Shown here piece by piece: positions 6,062-8,870 of a stretch of 8,870 bases of DNA. Origin of the DNA: a bacterium (GTDB lineage Bacteria; Bacteroidota; Ignavibacteria; Kapaibacteriales; UBA961); NCBI GenBank assembly GCA_022844575.1, contig JALHLL010000150.1:1-8870 (forward strand), read 5' to 3'. The position numbers were made by a program, and so were the translations under genes. The notes under the pieces are model-generated. The model made no database searches. It worked only from the letters and a program-made list of their open reading frames with translations, and had not been told where the DNA came from. Position 1 is the first letter of the stretch. Every line of letters begins with the position of its first letter.

Positions 6062-6129
6062 ATATACAGTTGTACCAAAGGTACTCTATGTGCCGCAAAA
6101 GTTTTATTACAATTATTCATGTGTCCACT

Positions 6130-6846
6130 ATGGCTGAACTTCGTTACAAGCGTATTTTATTAAAATTGAGCGGCGAATCGCTTATGGGCGATCGACAATT
6201 CGGCATAAGTTCCGCGATACTTGCTTCCTTTGCTGAAGAAGTACGCGAAGCCCATAAATTAGGTGTTCAGATAGGATTGGTAGTCGGGGGCGGGAATATC
6301 TTTCGCGGTGTACAAGCAGCAGCGCAGGGAATAGATAAAGTTTCGGGTGATTATATGGGAATGCTTGCAACGGTAATCAATTCGATAGGTTTTCAGAATG
6401 CTTTGGAAAAACTCGGTGTACCTACACGCCTGCAAACGGCAATCCATATGCATCAAATTGCCGAGCCCTATATCCGTAGAAGAGCGATGCGCCATTTGGA
6501 GAAAAATCGTGTTGTAATTTTCGGGGCGGGTACTGGTAATCCGTATTTTACTACGGATACCGCGGCAGCTTTAAGAGCTATAGAAATTGAAGCGGATGTG
6601 ATTATTAAAGGAACAAGGGTTGACGGAGTATATGACTCCGATCCCGAAAAAAACCCTGATGCTCAGCGTTTCGATACGATTACATACCAAGCTGTTTTGG
6701 CTCGTGATCTTAAGGTAATGGATTCGACCGCAATAACATTATGCCGTGAGAATAAATTACCGATTTTGGTATTTAACATGAACGAAAAAGGAAATTTGAC
6801 ACGTCTATTGATGGGTGAGCAAATAGCAACCATAGTTACCGAATAA
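6130..6846 (+). CDS. pyrH: Uridylate kinase (UMP kinase)
   Basis: PyrH phosphorylates UMP to UDP with ATP, a committed step of pyrimidine nucleotide synthesis. It acts in the cytoplasm as a hexamer of the amino acid kinase fold. The 238-residue product shows YKRILLKLSGESLMG (6-20, ATP site lysines), the glycine-rich VVGGGNIFRG (51-60), DYMGMLATVINSIGFQNALE (74-93) and RRAMRHLEK (117-125). FGAGTGNPYFTTDTAAALRAIEI (131-153) and KGTRVDGVYDSDPEKNP (160-176) follow, both family hallmarks. I chose ATG 6130, which gives the canonical N-terminus. An in-frame ATG at 6088 preceded by AAAGG would add 14 residues with no family match and is the main alternative. A start at 6016 would cross the terminator. 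No ribosome site precedes 6130, and no clear promoter is visible after the terminator. frr follows after 47 nt. Confidence 0.95.
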   Translation: MAELRYKRILLKLSGESLMGDRQFGISSAILASFAEEVREAHKLGVQIGLVVGGGNIFRGVQAAAQGIDKVSGDYMGMLATVINSIGFQNALEKLGVPTRLQTAIHMHQIAEPYIRRRAMRHLEKNRVVIFGAGTGNPYFTTDTAAALRAIEIEADVIIKGTRVDGVYDSDPEKNPDAQRFDTITYQAVLARDLKVMDSTAITLCRENKLPILVFNMNEKGNLTRLLMGEQIATIVTE

Positions 6847-6893
6847 TTGACAATACAGATATAATGTTTCATTAATTCAAAAAAGAATATACT

Positions 6894-7454
6894 ATGCCGG
6901 TATCAACAATTCTTGATCAAACTCGTGATACTATGGCAAAGGCTGTAGAGCATACTGCACATAGCATTGCCAAGGTTCGTACGGGAAGAGCTTCGGCTAC
7001 TTTGTTAGATAATATACGAATTGATTATTACGGATCCGCAACACCTTTGCCGCAAGTAGCAAGTGTTTCTACACCCGATGCACGTACAATACTTATCCAG
7101 CCATGGGATAGAACTACAATAGGGGCAATTGAAAAAGCTATACATCAATCGGATTTGGGAATAAACCCTTCTAATGATGGTGTTGTTATTCGCATACCTG
7201 TGCCGCCATTAACGGAAGAACGCAGAAAAGAGTATGTAAAAATGTGCAAAAAAATGGCGGAGGAAGGAAAAGTTGCTGTACGTAATATTCGCCGTGATTT
7301 AATTGAAAAACTGAAGGCAGCCGAAAAAACCGAACATTTTTCGGAAGATGAAACCAAACGTGGTGAAGCAGAAATTCAAAAAATCACAGATAAGTATATT
7401 GCCGAAGTGGATAGCGCACTTGTTAAAAAAGAAAAAGAGATTATGGAAGATTAA
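6894..7454 (+). CDS. frr: Ribosome recycling factor
   Basis: RRF works with EF-G to split the post-termination ribosome. The 186-residue length is standard. The three-helix domain I is formed by residues 1-30 and about 105-186. It contains the VRTGRAS motif (28-34), the PPLTEERRKEYVKMCKKMAEEGKVAVRNIRRD stretch (104-135) with the conserved arginines that bind 23S rRNA, and the long last helix with KITDKYIAEVD (163-173). Domain II lies between and shows DYYGSATPLPQVASVSTPDARTI (44-66) and GINPSNDG (89-96). It is 47 nt behind pyrH, the common bacterial pair, with no terminator between. A terminator follows 31 nt after its stop. Only a weak purine run precedes the start. Confidence 0.97.
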   Translation: MPVSTILDQTRDTMAKAVEHTAHSIAKVRTGRASATLLDNIRIDYYGSATPLPQVASVSTPDARTILIQPWDRTTIGAIEKAIHQSDLGINPSNDGVVIRIPVPPLTEERRKEYVKMCKKMAEEGKVAVRNIRRDLIEKLKAAEKTEHFSEDETKRGEAEIQKITDKYIAEVDSALVKKEKEIMED

Positions 7455-7485
7455 GTGAGGTAGAAAAGTGATGATTTTTACAAAG

Positions 7486-7514
7486 GGAGTTGGAGAATAT
7501 TCAACTCCTTTTTT
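7486..7514 (+). terminator. Terminator after frr
   Basis: GGAGTTG (7486-7492) pairs with CAACTCC (7502-7508) around a nine-base loop. Six T residues follow at 7509-7514. A run of A before the 5' arm can pair with the T run and lengthen the stem. It ends the pyrH-frr transcript. Confidence 0.8.
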
Positions 7515-7569
7515 GTTTAAAACCATCTGCTTAAAAATACAACTGCAAGTAAATCTGAAACAAAGTCGG

Positions 7570-7600
7570 GAATCGGATTCGTAAAATTTTGTTACATTTG
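7570..7600 (+). promoter_or_regulatory. Possible promoter and operator ahead of the sigma factor gene
   Basis: TACATTTG at 7593-7600 matches the Bacteroidota -7 pattern TAnnTTTG exactly, but no TTG stands at the expected -33 distance. A small palindrome, GAATC-G-GATTC (7570-7580), lies just upstream, where a regulator or an alternative sigma factor might bind. The rest of the 247-nt gap (7455-7701) holds the frr terminator and AT-rich sequence with no gene I can support. Confidence 0.25.
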
Positions 7601-7701
7601 AGCTATTATCTTTTCAAACAAAAAGGATAAAAGCCGCTATTCGTTCAAAACCTAAAGTTATCGGTTATAGATATATTTAATAGATTTTTACAAGAAATTA
7701 A

Positions 7702-8870
7702 TTGACAAAAGAAGCCGAAAATATAGATATCCTTATTGACAGACTTTTCAGATCCGAATCAATAAAGTTAATTCCGATTTTAACAAAGAAGTATGGTACC
7801 GGAAGTATTGAGCTTGTCGAAGATATGGTACAAGAGGCGTTTATAGAAGCGTTCAATCTGTGGAAACAGAAAGGAATTCCGGAAAACCCTACGGGATGGC
7901 TTTATACCGTTTCAAAGTATAAGATAATAAACTTTATTAACCGCGATAAGGTAAATGCAAAATATCAGTCCCACATAAAAAACACACTTCGATCTGGAGA
8001 GTCAAATAATGATTTTTCCTTTTCGCAAGAAGAAATCGCCGATGATCAACTAAGAATGATGTTTGTTTGTTGCCATCACTCAATAAGTCATGATTCGCAA
8101 GTTGCTTTAATTTTAAAAACGTTGTGTGGATTTAGTATTGCGGAAATTGCAAAGGCATTTCTTACATCGGAAGAAAATATTAACAAGAGATTAGTAAGAG
8201 CAAGAAAAATAATTCGGGAAAATGAGCTTCGTTTTGAGATACCCTATGGTAAAGAATTAGAACGTAGACTAGATACTGTCATTGAGACTCTTTACTTGTT
8301 ATTTAACGAGGGGTATAACAGTATCTCGGGAGCTGAAATAATACGATACGAGCTCTGTAGTGAAGCAATACTATTAGCTCAGTTAATTGTAGATAATCCG
8401 AATATAAATCCGAAAGGGAAAGTCCATGCTTTACTTTCGTTGATGTTACTTAATACCTCACGTTTTAGAGCAAGAATCAATGAGAATGGTGATATAGTAA
8501 ACTTGGCAAATCAAGATAGAACAAAATGGAACAAGGAGTTTATAAGTCGGGGGATTGAGTATCTTAGTAGATCTGTTGAGTGCAAAATCGTTTCAAGTTA
8601 TCAGATACTAGCAGCGATTTCTGCGCATCATTGTACGGCAGCGAACGATGAAGAAACCGATTGGGTAGGTATTTTGAACCTTTACAGGAATCTTACTGAG
8701 ATAGATACCTCACCGATCGTATTATTGAATAAGGCTGTTGCTGTTTCTAAGGTTCTCGGTTTACAACAAGCTACAGATGAGCTATTAGCTCTTTCCTCAA
8801 ATACGCTGCTGAGCAATTACTCATACTATTACTCTACCATCGCCGAACTCTACTTTCAACAAAGGAAAAT
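7702..8870 (+). CDS. ECF42-type RNA polymerase sigma factor (DUF6596), 3' truncated by window edge
   Basis: The open frame runs 389 codons to the window end without a stop. The product is an extracytoplasmic-function sigma factor of the COG4941/ECF42 type, which directs RNA polymerase to its own promoters. Region 2 is at about 10-83, with VEDMVQEAFIEAFNLW (39-54) and IPENPTGWLYTVSKYKIINFINR (59-81). Region 4 is at about 119-172, with FVCCHHSISHDSQVALILKTLCGFSIAEIAKAFL and a final recognition helix ending KRLVRARKIIR. The C-terminal extension follows, with LYLLFNEGYNS (197-207), LLSLMLLNTSRFRARIN (244-260), DIVNLANQDRTKWN (264-277) and SPIVLLNKAVAVSKVLG (337-353), then a TPR-like end. Relatives have roughly 400-420 residues, so only a few dozen are probably missing. 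TTG 7702 is chosen because a TAA stands directly before it, and the first in-frame ATG (7825) lies inside region 2. Family members work without a classical anti-sigma factor and often sit beside YCII/DGPF-domain genes; none is visible here. Confidence 0.92.
   Translation, partial: MTKEAENIDILIDRLFRSESIKLIPILTKKYGTGSIELVEDMVQEAFIEAFNLWKQKGIPENPTGWLYTVSKYKIINFINRDKVNAKYQSHIKNTLRSGESNNDFSFSQEEIADDQLRMMFVCCHHSISHDSQVALILKTLCGFSIAEIAKAFLTSEENINKRLVRARKIIRENELRFEIPYGKELERRLDTVIETLYLLFNEGYNSISGAEIIRYELCSEAILLAQLIVDNPNINPKGKVHALLSLMLLNTSRFRARINENGDIVNLANQDRTKWNKEFISRGIEYLSRSVECKIVSSYQILAAISAHHCTAANDEETDWVGILNLYRNLTEIDTSPIVLLNKAVAVSKVLGLQQATDELLALSSNTLLSNYSYYYSTIAELYFQQRK

Noticed and set aside
6849..6868. 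TTGACA and TATAAT sequences in the pyrH-frr gap
   Set aside because: The two boxes are only 7 nt apart, far short of the 16-18 nt needed by a sigma-70 promoter, and no TTG pairs with a TAnnTTTG box here.
1..8870. tRNA, rRNA, CRISPR array, insertion sequence or attachment site
   Set aside because: I saw no cloverleaf with a CCA-side stem, no regularly spaced repeats, no transposase motifs and no terminal inverted repeats with target duplications in any gap.

Overview
The window reads as a chromosomal segment from a Gram-negative member of the Bacteroidota/FCB group. Three things support this: a secreted protein with a type IX secretion (Por) C-terminal sorting domain, the translation-gene order rplM-rpsI-rpsB-tsf-pyrH-frr, and a near-perfect Bacteroidota-type promoter (TTG, 19-nt spacer, TATTTTTG) ahead of rplM. 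Clear GGAG/AAGGA ribosome binding sites before four of the translation genes are less typical of the class Bacteroidia, so a deeper branch (Ignavibacteria, Kapabacteria or Chlorobi-like) is possible. The sequence alone does not settle the taxon.

Layout. Positions 1-100 are an intergenic stretch with a hairpin and a T run. Positions 101-745 encode a cysteine-rich secreted protein of unknown function, closed by a strong terminator (755-789). Positions 801-2342 encode a secreted protein with Asp-box (BNR/YCF48-like) repeats and a type IX sorting domain. Positions 2343-2653 hold an inverted repeat and a doubtful small ORF. Positions 2654-3022 encode a DUF1801 (YdhG-like) protein. The rplM promoter lies at 3105-3134. 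It is followed by rplM (3179-3637), rpsI (3679-4065), a long hairpin in the 161-nt gap, rpsB (4227-5087) and tsf (5132-5989). A terminator-like hairpin (6029-6061) separates these from pyrH (6130-6846) and frr (6894-7454), and frr is closed by another terminator (7486-7514). A 247-nt gap leads to an ECF42-type sigma factor gene that starts at TTG 7702 and runs off the right edge.

How the genes work together. rplM, rpsI and rpsB build the two ribosomal subunits, tsf recharges EF-Tu, frr recycles ribosomes after termination, and pyrH makes UDP for RNA synthesis, so the block is a growth-linked translation cluster. The two genes at the left form a surface or secreted pair of accessory character. 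The sigma factor at the right is an unrelated regulatory gene. All genes are on the + strand.

I see no convincing new multi-gene system. The items most worth a second look are the orphan cysteine-rich secreted protein, the RG-rich tail on ribosomal protein S2, the hairpins that divide the translation cluster, and the TTG-started ECF42 gene, which open-reading-frame calling based on ATG or complete ORFs can miss.
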